Positions 22,312 to 30,630 of a stretch of 30,989 nucleotides of DNA are shown here, piece by piece. The translations under genes and the position numbers were made by a program. This DNA is from Oscillospiraceae bacterium (lineage in GTDB: Bacteria; Bacillota; Clostridia; Oscillospirales; Oscillospiraceae): positions 1-30,989 of the forward strand of contig JAHHSH010000015.1 of the NCBI GenBank assembly GCA_020025345.1, read 5' to 3'. Within the stretch, counting starts at the first letter, position 1. Each line of letters begins with the position of its first letter. The notes beneath the pieces are model-generated. The model had not been told where the DNA came from and did not search any database. It saw only the letters and a program-made list of their open reading frames with translations.

Positions 22312-23907
22312 TTATTTGCTCATTTTGACCACGTTGGAAAAATAGTAGCAGCCCATACCGTCATATCCAAGGCCCGTCAGATTTTCCCGCAGCAGGGAGG
22401 CTCTCCCCTCATTATAAAGAGGGATCACATAGCCATCCTCCAGCAGCATACGCTCCGCATCGGCCAGATAGGCATCCCGTGCCTCCGGGCTGGCGGCAGC
22501 GTCACTGATCCGGATCAGCAGGTTGTAGGCATTGGAGTGAATGTTGGCCCAGTTATTCTTATCACCACTGCGCCAATCAGACAGCAGCCCCACCGGGTCA
22601 CCCCGGTCACTGCGAATACCCACCAGCGCGATCATGAAGTCACCACTGTTCAGCACCGTGGTCATCTCCGCCGCCTGCAACGGGCGCAGCGTCACCGTCA
22701 GCTGCAGCTGCTCCTCCCAGACGCGCTGTACTTCCTTTGCCACCTGCTCCATGCTGGGGATCTCCGCCACATAGGCCAGCGTCACACTTCCGGCGGCAGG
22801 CAGTTTTTCCTCCGCCAGCAGTTCTTTAGCCATACGGCATCTTTGCTCGTAGTCCTCCGGTTTATTATCAATCTTGGGACCCACAGCCGTGCGGAAATCC
22901 TTTCCCTCCGTGTTGCGGATACCATAGGGAATCACACCCTCTGCCGGCAGGTAGAGCCGCGCCGGCAGCATCTCTGTCAAGGCGTTGCGGTCGATGACCA
23001 GCGACATAGCCTGCCGCACCTTCTCGCTGCTCATATTCTGCGCCATCTGATTGATCACCAGAGTCGTTACCCGTGGATAGGGGTCGGCATGCCAGATTTC
23101 CGGCTGGGCATCGATTTCTTTCTGCGAGAGTCCCAAACGGAAATCTGCCTTCTCATCCTCATAGAATTCAAAGTTCAGTTCCGCGGGACCCAGACGTCGG
23201 CTATCGTAATACGCCTCTGTTGTACCAACTGTCAGCGTTTCGTTCTGCCAGCTACGAACCTCACGATAGGCACCGTTGCCCACCAGCGTCTGGGCAGACA
23301 TAGACCAGTTTTCAACACTCACCATGTCGCTGCGCACCGGCATAGTGGCCGCCGCCGCGCAGATTCGCTCAACAAAATAGGGGCAGCGGTGGGACAGTGT
23401 CACTACCAGCGTCTTTTCGTCCGGTGCGCTGACCTGCAGATTCTCCACTCCGCCGCCGCTGCGTACCTTATCGTAGCCTGCCACCATGTCCAGCAGTGCC
23501 GCATTGGGGGAATTCGTGGCGGGATCTACCAAACGCCGCCACGCGAAGACAAAGTCGTCAGCAGTCACCGGATTGCCGTCGGACCACGTCAAGCCGCTGC
23601 GAAGCGTGAACGTGTAGGTCTCCGTGCCGTCCAGATTTTCCTCCCGCTGATAGTTACGGGCCGCACCGTTGACAGCATGGACGCCGCCCTCGCCGTCATT
23701 GGCAAACTTCATCAGGTTTTCAAAAAGGTGGCTGACCACCGTTTTTTCTGTTTCCGTAGTCACCATAGCCGGATCCAGCGTTGTAACTCCCTCCGGCAGG
23801 GATACGCGCAGGGACATCTCATCGGAGCGATGGCCGCAGCCGGTCAGCAGCCCCAGCACCGTGACAGCCGCCAGTAAAAGGGCGGCGATTCTCTTGGTAT
23901 ATTTCAT
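22312..23907 (-). CDS. Peptide/oligopeptide ABC transporter substrate-binding lipoprotein, orphan
   Basis: A 531-residue protein of the SBP_bac_5 (OppA/DppA) type. The N-terminus ends in a lipobox (LLTGC, Cys24). The domain begins with LRVSLPEGVTTLDPAMVT, the usual 'leading strand and Asp-Pro' segment, and continues with FTLRSGLTWSDGNPVTADDF. Binding proteins of this type take peptides, and some take sugars, nickel or haem. No opp permease or ATPase is adjacent, so it is an orphan that would have to use a transporter coded elsewhere or act as a receptor. AGAGGAG precedes the ATG, and the gene has its own promoter and terminator. Confidence 0.9.
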   Translation of the reverse strand: MKYTKRIAALLLAAVTVLGLLTGCGHRSDEMSLRVSLPEGVTTLDPAMVTTETEKTVVSHLFENLMKFANDGEGGVHAVNGAARNYQREENLDGTETYTFTLRSGLTWSDGNPVTADDFVFAWRRLVDPATNSPNAALLDMVAGYDKVRSGGGVENLQVSAPDEKTLVVTLSHRCPYFVERICAAAATMPVRSDMVSVENWSMSAQTLVGNGAYREVRSWQNETLTVGTTEAYYDSRRLGPAELNFEFYEDEKADFRLGLSQKEIDAQPEIWHADPYPRVTTLVINQMAQNMSSEKVRQAMSLVIDRNALTEMLPARLYLPAEGVIPYGIRNTEGKDFRTAVGPKIDNKPEDYEQRCRMAKELLAEEKLPAAGSVTLAYVAEIPSMEQVAKEVQRVWEEQLQLTVTLRPLQAAEMTTVLNSGDFMIALVGIRSDRGDPVGLLSDWRSGDKNNWANIHSNAYNLLIRISDAAASPEARDAYLADAERMLLEDGYVIPLYNEGRASLLRENLTGLGYDGMGCYYFSNVVKMSK

Positions 23908-23941
23908 GGAAAACTCCTCTGATCGTTCTAAATTTCTCTTT

Positions 23942-23970
23942 ATTATACCCTCTCATGCGTCTTTTGTAAA
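23942..23970 (-). promoter_or_regulatory. Promoter of the OppA-like gene
   Basis: Minus-strand TTTACA (23965-23970), a 17-bp spacer and TATAAT (23942-23947), about 35 bp before the ATG. The 165 bp to its right, up to the DEAD-box terminator, hold nothing recognisable. Confidence 0.8.
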
Positions 23971-24137
23971 GAATAGCCGCAGAAATACGGCGAAGCACTC
24001 TCAAAACGCCCCCGCCATCAAAGGCAGCACACCTCTTTTATTGCCGCTTTGCGTTTCCAGCTCCATCGGCGCCTTTTGCCGGTTAAAGGCACTGCTCTCC
24101 CCTTTGATGCCACAAATGAGGTGCAAATTCTGCAAGG

Positions 24138-24165
24138 AAAAAGAGCTGCCTTGGGCAGCTCTTTT
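24138..24165 (-). terminator. Terminator of the DEAD-box helicase gene
   Basis: A GC-rich stem GAGCTGCC/GGCAGCTC (24142-24150 with 24154-24162, 3-nt loop) with an A-run on the left that gives the minus strand a T-run. It begins only 2 bp past the helicase stop codon. Confidence 0.87.
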
Positions 24166-24166
24166 C

Positions 24167-25333
24167 TCACTTCTTCTCCTCGATTTCCACCACATGGCCA
24201 TTTTCGTCCACACGGGCGGGGCGGATCTGGCTCTTGGTATGGCGGGCAATGGTATCCAGCCGCATCCGGGACGGGAAGTCACTGAGCAGCGTATAGGCCA
24301 CACCGTGGCGCTTGGCACGGCCTGTCCGGCCGATACGGTGGATATAATACTCGTTTTCATCCGGCACATCGAAGTTAAAGACAGCATCCACATCGTCCAC
24401 ATCGATACCGCGGCTGGCCACATCGGTGGCCACAAATACACGCAACTCCCCGGCGCGGAAACGGTTCATTACCGCCTCGCGCTTCTTCTGGGGGATGTCA
24501 CCGTGGATGCACTCGGCATCAATGCCCCGCAGCTGCAAGAACTTGCAAAGGCGCTCGGTAGAGCCCTTGGTGTTGCAAAATGCCACCACGCGCTCCAGCT
24601 GCTCACCTTCCAGAATTTTCGCCATGGTATCCACCTTCTGCTCGGAGGGAACATCGATGCGATACTGCAAAATATCCGGCTTATTCTCCTTGGTCGCCTG
24701 CACCGTAATTTCCGCCGGGTCACGCTGATAGACCCAGGAGATATCCATGACCTCACGGGAGATGGTGGCAGAGAACATACCCAGATTCTGCCGATGGGGA
24801 ATCTTGTCCAAAATCCGGGTCACGTCGTGGATAAAGCCCATATCCAGCATCCGGTCCGCCTCGTCCAGTACCACGGTTTTCACATCGCCCATAGTGACGG
24901 TGCGGCGCTTCATATGATCGCTGAGTCGACCGGGGGTAGCCACCACGATCTGAGGCTTACGTTTGAGGGCATTGATCTGCTTGCCGATGGGCTGGCCGCC
25001 GTAGAGGCAGACCAGACGCACGCCCTCATGGCAGACAGCGATCTCCCGCATTTCATCGGTGATCTGCATGGCCAGCTCCCGGGTGGGCGCCAGAATGACT
25101 GCCTGCACTTTATCACTTTCCGCATCAATCCGCTCGATGATGGGGATGCCGAAGGCCATGGTCTTGCCGGTACCGGTAGGTGCCTTGGCGATCACGTCCT
25201 GCCCCTCCAGCATGGGAGGGATACAGCCGGCCTGCACCGGCGTACTGATTTCATATCCTTTATTGCGAATAGCTCGCATGGTGGCGTCCGACAAGCCGAA
25301 CTCGTCGAAGCGCATACCCTGAGTAATTTCCAT
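24167..25333 (-). CDS. DEAD-box RNA helicase
   Basis: A 388-residue ATP-dependent RNA helicase with the full motif set: Q-motif region FDEFGLSDATMRAIRNKGY, motif I APTGTGKT, Ia APTRELA, motif II DEAD in VVLDEADRM, motif III SAT, and motif VI HRIGRTGR. The chain stops soon after the helicase core and lacks the long basic or RGG C-terminal tail of CshA/DeaD types, so it is a minimal DEAD-box protein. Roles in ribosome assembly or RNA decay are usual in this family. I take ATG 25333 (after GAGGAAAGTGATT) over the GTG at 25339. A TATAAT is at 25379-25384 but no proper -35 was found. Confidence 0.95.
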   Translation of the reverse strand: MEITQGMRFDEFGLSDATMRAIRNKGYEISTPVQAGCIPPMLEGQDVIAKAPTGTGKTMAFGIPIIERIDAESDKVQAVILAPTRELAMQITDEMREIAVCHEGVRLVCLYGGQPIGKQINALKRKPQIVVATPGRLSDHMKRRTVTMGDVKTVVLDEADRMLDMGFIHDVTRILDKIPHRQNLGMFSATISREVMDISWVYQRDPAEITVQATKENKPDILQYRIDVPSEQKVDTMAKILEGEQLERVVAFCNTKGSTERLCKFLQLRGIDAECIHGDIPQKKREAVMNRFRAGELRVFVATDVASRGIDVDDVDAVFNFDVPDENEYYIHRIGRTGRAKRHGVAYTLLSDFPSRMRLDTIARHTKSQIRPARVDENGHVVEIEEKK

Positions 25334-25430
25334 AATCACTTTCCTCGTTTTTTCCTATATCAATATTAATTCATGTTAATTATACCACAGCTGTCAACCT
25401 GCCCGAAAATGTTCTCCTGCCTCCCTCAAA

Positions 25431-25465
25431 AAGAAAGCCGCCGCAGGCAAATGTCTGCGGCGGCT
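25431..25465 (-). terminator. Terminator of the glgA-glgP unit
   Basis: An 11-bp stem AGCCGCCGCAG/CTGCGGCGGCT (25436-25446 with 25455-25465), followed on the minus strand by a T-rich run (TTCTTTTT). It lies 11 bp past the glgP stop codon. Confidence 0.9.
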
Positions 25466-25476
25466 CGGTGCAATGC

Positions 25477-27900
25477 TTACTTCTTATAGGGGACGTGCCA
25501 GATGGTATCGGCGTACTCACCGATGGCGCGGTCGGCAGCAAAGATGCCGGAACGCGCAATGTTGTGCAGGCTCATCTGATTCCACTTCTTCCGATCCCGA
25601 TAGGTGATCGCCATGCGCTGCTCGGCAGCACAGTAGGAGCCAAAGTCCGCCAGCAGCAGATACTGGTCGGCAGGACAATCGCTGCCGTACACCAGACGCT
25701 GGAACAGATCCTCGTAGGAAATGCCGTCACGGAAGCCGCGGCGCAGCTGATCCAGCACGCGGCGCAGCACGGCATCCCGTTCATAGAGCAGCGCCGGGTT
25801 GTAGTTGGGCACCAGCCGTGTCACCTCGTCGGCCTTGAGACCGAAGAGGAAGATGTTCTCATCGCCCAGCACCTCGTGCATCTCCACATTGGCACCGTCC
25901 AGTGTGCTGATGGTCAGTGCGCCGTTCATCATGAACTTCATGTTGCCGGTACCGCTGGCCTCTTTGCCGGCAGTGGAGATCTGCTGGCTCACCTCACTGG
26001 CGGGCATCAGCATCTCTGCCATCGTCACACGATAGTTCTCCAGGAACACCACCTGCAGCTTATCCTTGCAAATAGGATTGTTGTTGATCTCATCAGCCAA
26101 AGAGTTGATGAGCTGGATGATCCGCTTGGCCACCGCATAGCCGGGTGCCGCCTTGGCACCGAAGAGGAACGTATGGGGTACCATCTCCATCTGGGGATGA
26201 TCCTGCAGGTGCTGATAAAGGCCGATGATGTGCAGCACGTTGAGAAGCTGCCGCTTATACTCGTGCAGGCGCTTGACCTGTACATCGAAAATAGCATCCG
26301 TATTCAGCACCACGCCCTGCTGGCGCTTGGCAAACCGGGCAAAGTTCTTCTTATTCTCCTGCTTGATGGCCTCCAAGCGCTGGAGAACCGCGGCGTCATC
26401 TGCGTAGGCATCCAGCTTTTTCAGCTGTTCCGGTGCCGTGAGATAGGCATCTCCACCGGTAAGCTCCCGGATAAGGCCATCCAGGCCGGGGTTGATCTGC
26501 GCCAGCCAGCGGCGATGGTCGATACCGTTGGTCACGTTTTTAAACTTCTCCGGCTCCATGGTGCAGGCATCCCGGAACACATCGTTCCGCAGAATATCGG
26601 AGTGCAGCGCGCTGACGCCGTTGACAGCCATACCGCCTGCGATGCAGAGGTTGGCCATGCGCACCGTGCCATCCCAGATAATGGCCATCTTTTCCACCTT
26701 CTCCGGATCGTCGTGGTAGAAATGGGCCACCTGTGCCTGCCAGCGGCGGGCGATCTCCTGAATGATCTGCCACACACGGGGCAGCAGGATCTCAATCAAC
26801 TTCTGCGGCCAGCACTCCAACGCCTCGGCCAGCACCGTATGATTGGTATACGCCACGGAATTGGTGGTGATGTGCCATGCCTCGCCCCAGCTGAGGCCGG
26901 CATCGTCGATCAAAATACGCATCAGCTCGGGGATCACCAGTGCCGGGTGGGTATCGTTGATCTGAATCACGTTTTTCTCGTGGAAATTCTTCAGCGTACC
27001 GTACTCTTGAATATGCTGACGGGTAATGGACTGGATGGTGGCAGAGACAAAGAAATACTGCTGCTTCAGACGCAGAGACTTACCCTCGTAGTGATTATCC
27101 TCGGGGTAGAGGATCTTGGAGATGACATTGGCCATCGCCTGCTCCTCACCGGCCTGCAGATACTGCCCCTGCCCAAAGAGCTTCATATCCAGCGGCTTGG
27201 GGGACTTGGCATCCCACAGGCGCAGGGTATTGACGTGCTCTGTGTCGTAACCGGCGATCTCCATATCGCAGGGCACAGCCAGCACACGGGTGTAGTCCTC
27301 ATGGATCACCATCAGATGGCCGTTGTCCCAACGGGTGCGAACCTTGCCGCCGAAGTGGACTTCCTCTGTCTCCTGCGGCTTGGGCATCAGCCACGCATCG
27401 CCCAGATTCTTCCAGTCATCCGGCAGCTCCACCTGCTGACCGTCCACGATCTTCTGCTTGAAGATACCCAACTCATAGCAGATAGAATAGCCGGTCGCCG
27501 GGATCTCCAGCGTGGTCATACTGTCCAGATAGCAGGCAGCCAGACGGCCAAGGCCGCCGTTGCCGAGACCTGCATCCGGCTCCATATCGAAAACACGGCC
27601 TGCATCAAAGCCCAGTTCCTCCACAGCCTCGCGCATGGGATTCAGCAGTTCCAGATTAAAGGCGTTCTTCATGAGACTCCGGCCCATCAGAAACTCCAGG
27701 GACATATAGTGGACTTTGCGCTTTTCCTCACGGGAAGTCAGCGCACGGCTCTGCACGCCGCGCTCGGCCATAATATCCCGCAGCACCATGGCGCAGGCCT
27801 TCATCATCTCGCCGTCATTGGCCTGCTGCTCCGTGCATCCGTAGTTCAGACGCAGCTTCTGCACAATGGCTTTTTTCAATACTTCTTTGTTATAGGTCAT
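25477..27900 (-). CDS. glgP: Glycogen/starch phosphorylase
   Basis: An 807-residue GT35 enzyme that releases glucose-1-P from glycogen ends using phosphate and PLP. Seen: the PLP-binding EASGTGNMKFMMNGALTIS with its lysine, the early GNGGLGRLAACYLDSMTTL, and a late NPALLYERDAV stretch. Length is typical (about 800-830). The ATG at 27900 follows GGAGG by 5 nt; an in-frame GTG at 27912 precedes that site and is unlikely. It lies 37 bp after glgA and is co-transcribed with it. Its presence with the synthase lets the cell both store and mobilise glucose. Confidence 0.97.
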   Translation of the reverse strand: MTYNKEVLKKAIVQKLRLNYGCTEQQANDGEMMKACAMVLRDIMAERGVQSRALTSREEKRKVHYMSLEFLMGRSLMKNAFNLELLNPMREAVEELGFDAGRVFDMEPDAGLGNGGLGRLAACYLDSMTTLEIPATGYSICYELGIFKQKIVDGQQVELPDDWKNLGDAWLMPKPQETEEVHFGGKVRTRWDNGHLMVIHEDYTRVLAVPCDMEIAGYDTEHVNTLRLWDAKSPKPLDMKLFGQGQYLQAGEEQAMANVISKILYPEDNHYEGKSLRLKQQYFFVSATIQSITRQHIQEYGTLKNFHEKNVIQINDTHPALVIPELMRILIDDAGLSWGEAWHITTNSVAYTNHTVLAEALECWPQKLIEILLPRVWQIIQEIARRWQAQVAHFYHDDPEKVEKMAIIWDGTVRMANLCIAGGMAVNGVSALHSDILRNDVFRDACTMEPEKFKNVTNGIDHRRWLAQINPGLDGLIRELTGGDAYLTAPEQLKKLDAYADDAAVLQRLEAIKQENKKNFARFAKRQQGVVLNTDAIFDVQVKRLHEYKRQLLNVLHIIGLYQHLQDHPQMEMVPHTFLFGAKAAPGYAVAKRIIQLINSLADEINNNPICKDKLQVVFLENYRVTMAEMLMPASEVSQQISTAGKEASGTGNMKFMMNGALTISTLDGANVEMHEVLGDENIFLFGLKADEVTRLVPNYNPALLYERDAVLRRVLDQLRRGFRDGISYEDLFQRLVYGSDCPADQYLLLADFGSYCAAEQRMAITYRDRKKWNQMSLHNIARSGIFAADRAIGEYADTIWHVPYKK

Positions 27901-27937
27901 TATTTCCTCCACGCAATATGTTGCAATTGCTAAATTT

Positions 27938-29371
27938 TTATCCTAAAAGACTTGTATAAATATCCCGATAGGTCCGGGCGCTGGTATTCCAGCTGAAATC
28001 GCCGGTCATACCGCGGCGCTGTACGGTTCGGAAGCCCTCCCGGTCGCCGCGATAGAGTCCCACGGCCTGCGAGATGGTATAGAGCATATCGTATGCATTG
28101 TAATTTGCAAAGACATAGCCGTTGCCATCCTCCTGTCCCACTTGGCAGGAGTGCACCGTATCGGCCAGGCCGCCGGTCTGGCGAACGATGGGCACTGCGC
28201 CATAGCGCATGGCGATCATCTGGGAAAGGCCGCAGGGCTCACTCTTAGAGGGCATCAAAAAGAGATCCGCACCGGAATAGATCTGGCGGGACAGTTTATC
28301 GGAATAGGTGATCTGGGCGCTCATACGTCCGGCATAGCGTCCCTGCTCCCAGCGGAAGAAGTCCTCATACTCCTTGTCGCCCATGCCCAGCACCACCAAC
28401 TGGACACCCAGATTCATGATGCCGTCGAACACCTCGCGAATAAGATCCACACCCTTGTGACTCACCAAACGGCTGACCACGGCCAGCAGCGGCACATCGG
28501 GATTGACCTCCAGCCCCAGTTGCTTTTGCAGAGCGGCCTTGCACGCCGCCTTGCCCTCCAGCTTTTGAGCGGTGTAGCACTTGGCAATCGCCTTATCTGC
28601 CGCAGGATCAAAGCCCTTTACATCCAAGCCATTGAGCACGCCGTGCATTTTATCACCCACCAGATCCACGATGCTCTCCAGCCCGTGGGCATAGAAGCTG
28701 TAGTGCAGCTGACGGGCGTAAGTGGGACTGACGGTGGTCACGCTGTCCGCGCAGATCATCGCGCCCTTCAGAAGGTTCACACAGCCGTTCATCTCCAGCG
28801 TGCCGCCGGAATACCAGCCGTAGTCCAAACCGAAGAGATCAGACACGGTGCTGTCGCCGAACTGCCCTTGATACTCGATATTATGGATGGTAAAGACACA
28901 CTTAATACCGCGCACGGCCTCCCAGCGCATCGCCGCATCCTTGAGATAGATGGGCAGCAGCGCCGTCTGCCAGTCGTTGCAGTGGACGATCTCCGGCATC
29001 CAGTCCATGCTGGGCAGCAGATCCATGACCGCGTGGCAGAAGAAGGCGAAACGCTCACCGTCATCGTACTCACCGTACAGGCGCTCACGGCGGAAATATC
29101 TCTCATTATCCACAAAATACCATGTTACGCCCTGATATTTCAGAGAAAACAGTCCGCAATACTCATGGCGCCATGCCAGGTCTACATAGATATTACCGCG
29201 GAAAGTCATCTTCTCTTTCCAATCCAGACTGATCTGTCCGTAAAGAGGGAGAACAACCGCCACCTCATCACCGTTGGCCGCCAGTGCAGGAGGCAGGCTT
29301 CCGGCTACATCTGCCAAGCCGCCGGTCTTGCAAAAGGGTGCCGCTTCACTGGTCACATACAAGATCTTCAT
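27938..29371 (-). CDS. glgA: Glycogen synthase (ADP-glucose type)
   Basis: A 477-residue GT5 transferase that adds glucose from ADP-glucose to glycogen. The N-terminal KTGGLAD (15-21) binds the sugar nucleotide, and the C-terminal domain carries SKSEPCGLSQMIAMRYG with the conserved Glu pair. Length is typical. AGGAGG precedes the ATG. It is separated from glgD by the glgD terminator, and a cre-like site lies in its own upstream region, so it heads a second transcription unit (glgA-glgP) with independent control. Confidence 0.97.
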   Translation of the reverse strand: MKILYVTSEAAPFCKTGGLADVAGSLPPALAANGDEVAVVLPLYGQISLDWKEKMTFRGNIYVDLAWRHEYCGLFSLKYQGVTWYFVDNERYFRRERLYGEYDDGERFAFFCHAVMDLLPSMDWMPEIVHCNDWQTALLPIYLKDAAMRWEAVRGIKCVFTIHNIEYQGQFGDSTVSDLFGLDYGWYSGGTLEMNGCVNLLKGAMICADSVTTVSPTYARQLHYSFYAHGLESIVDLVGDKMHGVLNGLDVKGFDPAADKAIAKCYTAQKLEGKAACKAALQKQLGLEVNPDVPLLAVVSRLVSHKGVDLIREVFDGIMNLGVQLVVLGMGDKEYEDFFRWEQGRYAGRMSAQITYSDKLSRQIYSGADLFLMPSKSEPCGLSQMIAMRYGAVPIVRQTGGLADTVHSCQVGQEDGNGYVFANYNAYDMLYTISQAVGLYRGDREGFRTVQRRGMTGDFSWNTSARTYRDIYTSLLG

Positions 29372-29436
29372 GTTCTTCAGCTCCTCCTATTCTCTCTAAT
29401 GCATACATTTTCTCACATTTATATTTATTTTGCAAC

Positions 29437-29451
29437 AGAAAACGTTTTCAA
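29437..29451 (-). promoter_or_regulatory. cre-like (CcpA) site upstream of glgA
   Basis: On the minus strand TTGAAAACGTTTTCT contains a perfect 12-bp palindrome (GAAAACGTTTTC) and matches the catabolite-responsive element consensus TGWAANCGNTNWCA except at the last base. It lies about 65-80 bp upstream of the glgA start. Its TTGAAA could serve as a -35, with a TTGCAA nearby as an alternative, so a bound CcpA-type repressor would block entry of polymerase. The exact promoter was not resolved. Another LacI-family protein could use the same palindrome. Confidence 0.7.
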
Positions 29452-29472
29452 CGCCGAAAAATGTTCCAGAGG

Positions 29473-29506
29473 AAAAAGAAAGAGGAGTGTCCCCCCTCTT
29501 TCTTTT
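29473..29506 (-). terminator. Terminator of the glgC-glgD unit
   Basis: A 12-bp stem AAAAGAAAGAGG/CCTCTTTCTTTT (29474-29485 with 29495-29506), T-rich on the minus strand. It is 8 bp past the glgD stop codon and upstream of glgA, so it separates glgCD from glgAP. Confidence 0.82.
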
Positions 29507-29514
29507 CACGTCCA

Positions 29515-30630
29515 TTACACCTCGCTGCCACGGGCCAGCACCATAGGATAGTGCTCGTGGCCCATGAGGGTGCGTCCCTCCTGGATGGTCACATATTTAT
29601 CGGCGATCACGCTGTGCAGCACAGCGTTCTTCTTCACGACCGTTCCCTTAAAGAGAATACAGCCGTCCACCTGCGCGCCCTTCTCCACCTGCACGCCGCG
29701 GAACAGGATACTGTTCTTGACACTGCCTTGAATATCGCAGCCGTCGGCGATGAGGGAATTGACACACACCCCACTGGGGTCGATGTAGGACGAGCAGGAG
29801 TCATTCTCCTTGGCGAAGATAGGCCGCTCGGGGCAGAAGAGCTCAGAGCGGATATCGGGGCGCAGCAGTTCCATGCTGCGCTCATAATAGCGCTGAATAG
29901 TATTGATACGGGCGGCATAGCCATCCCAGACGTAGGCGCGGATATTCAGATTCTTCCCCATCTCCTGCAGCACATTGCGCCGCCAGCTATAAAGGCTGTG
30001 CGCCTTGCAATAGCGTGTCAGCTTCACCAGCAGTTCCTTGCTAATGACAAAGATGCTCAAACTCCGATAGCCTTCCGGCACAGCCACTTTATAGCTTGTA
30101 TCCACCACACGGCCGGTATCATCCAGCTCAAAATATGTATCACTGGTATCGCCGGGAACACTGGTGCAAACAACGGTAATATCAGCGCCACTGGCCAGAT
30201 GATCCTGCAGTACGTCGTCCAGCGGCAGGTTCGCCACCAGATCGCTGTCAGCCATCACCACATAGTCCTGCCGAATATCTTCCTCCAGATAATCCAGCAC
30301 GCCGATGAGCGCCTCCATCTTGCCGCGGAACTTGGAGCTGGCGGCGCTGCTTTCAGAGTAAGCAAATGCCGGCAGCAGTTTCAATCCGCCGAAGTTGCGG
30401 CTCAGATCCCAGCTCTTGCCGGTACCCAGATGATCCAGCATGCTCTGGCACTTGCCGTGCATGATGACGCCCACATCGCGGACGCCGGCATTGACCATGT
30501 TGGAGAGCATAAAGTCCACCACGCGGTAGTTTCCGCCAATGGGGATCGATCCGTGGACGCGGTGCTCGATCAGCTCCCGCAGCCCCGTCTTTTTCTCATA
30601 CGAAAAGATGATTCCGTGCATTCCTTTCAT
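29515..30630 (-). CDS. glgD: Glucose-1-phosphate adenylyltransferase, GlgD subunit
   Basis: A 371-residue protein of the ADP-glucose pyrophosphorylase family with an N-terminal nucleotidyltransferase-like domain and a C-terminal left-handed beta-helix (from about 275, hexapeptide-like GVQVEKGAQVDGC). The glycine-rich GGxGxR loop of the catalytic GlgC subunit is absent; residues 5-14 read HGIIFSYEKK. That is the GlgD hallmark, a modulatory partner that activates or tunes GlgC in a mixed tetramer. The ATG at 30630 follows GGGGGTG and overlaps the TGA of glgC (ATGA). The longer open frame to 30729 runs in another frame inside glgC and is not coding. Confidence 0.93.
   Translation of the reverse strand: MKGMHGIIFSYEKKTGLRELIEHRVHGSIPIGGNYRVVDFMLSNMVNAGVRDVGVIMHGKCQSMLDHLGTGKSWDLSRNFGGLKLLPAFAYSESSAASSKFRGKMEALIGVLDYLEEDIRQDYVVMADSDLVANLPLDDVLQDHLASGADITVVCTSVPGDTSDTYFELDDTGRVVDTSYKVAVPEGYRSLSIFVISKELLVKLTRYCKAHSLYSWRRNVLQEMGKNLNIRAYVWDGYAARINTIQRYYERSMELLRPDIRSELFCPERPIFAKENDSCSSYIDPSGVCVNSLIADGCDIQGSVKNSILFRGVQVEKGAQVDGCILFKGTVVKKNAVLHSVIADKYVTIQEGRTLMGHEHYPMVLARGSEV

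Noticed and set aside
25379..25397. TTGACA close to TATAAT upstream of the DEAD-box helicase gene.
   Set aside because: The two boxes are only 7 bp apart on the minus strand, so they cannot act together as one promoter. The TATAAT may still be a -10 with a poor -35.
25468..27933. An 821-codon open frame on the plus strand opposite glgP, and similar long frames opposite trpB (536-1978), nfnB (7338-8720), the permeases (17836-19788) and the nag genes (12181-13959).
   Set aside because: They mirror well-recognised genes on the other strand, lack ribosome-binding sites, and their translations are low-complexity His/Leu/Gln/Ala-rich strings with no family motifs. They are by-products of GC-rich codon usage.
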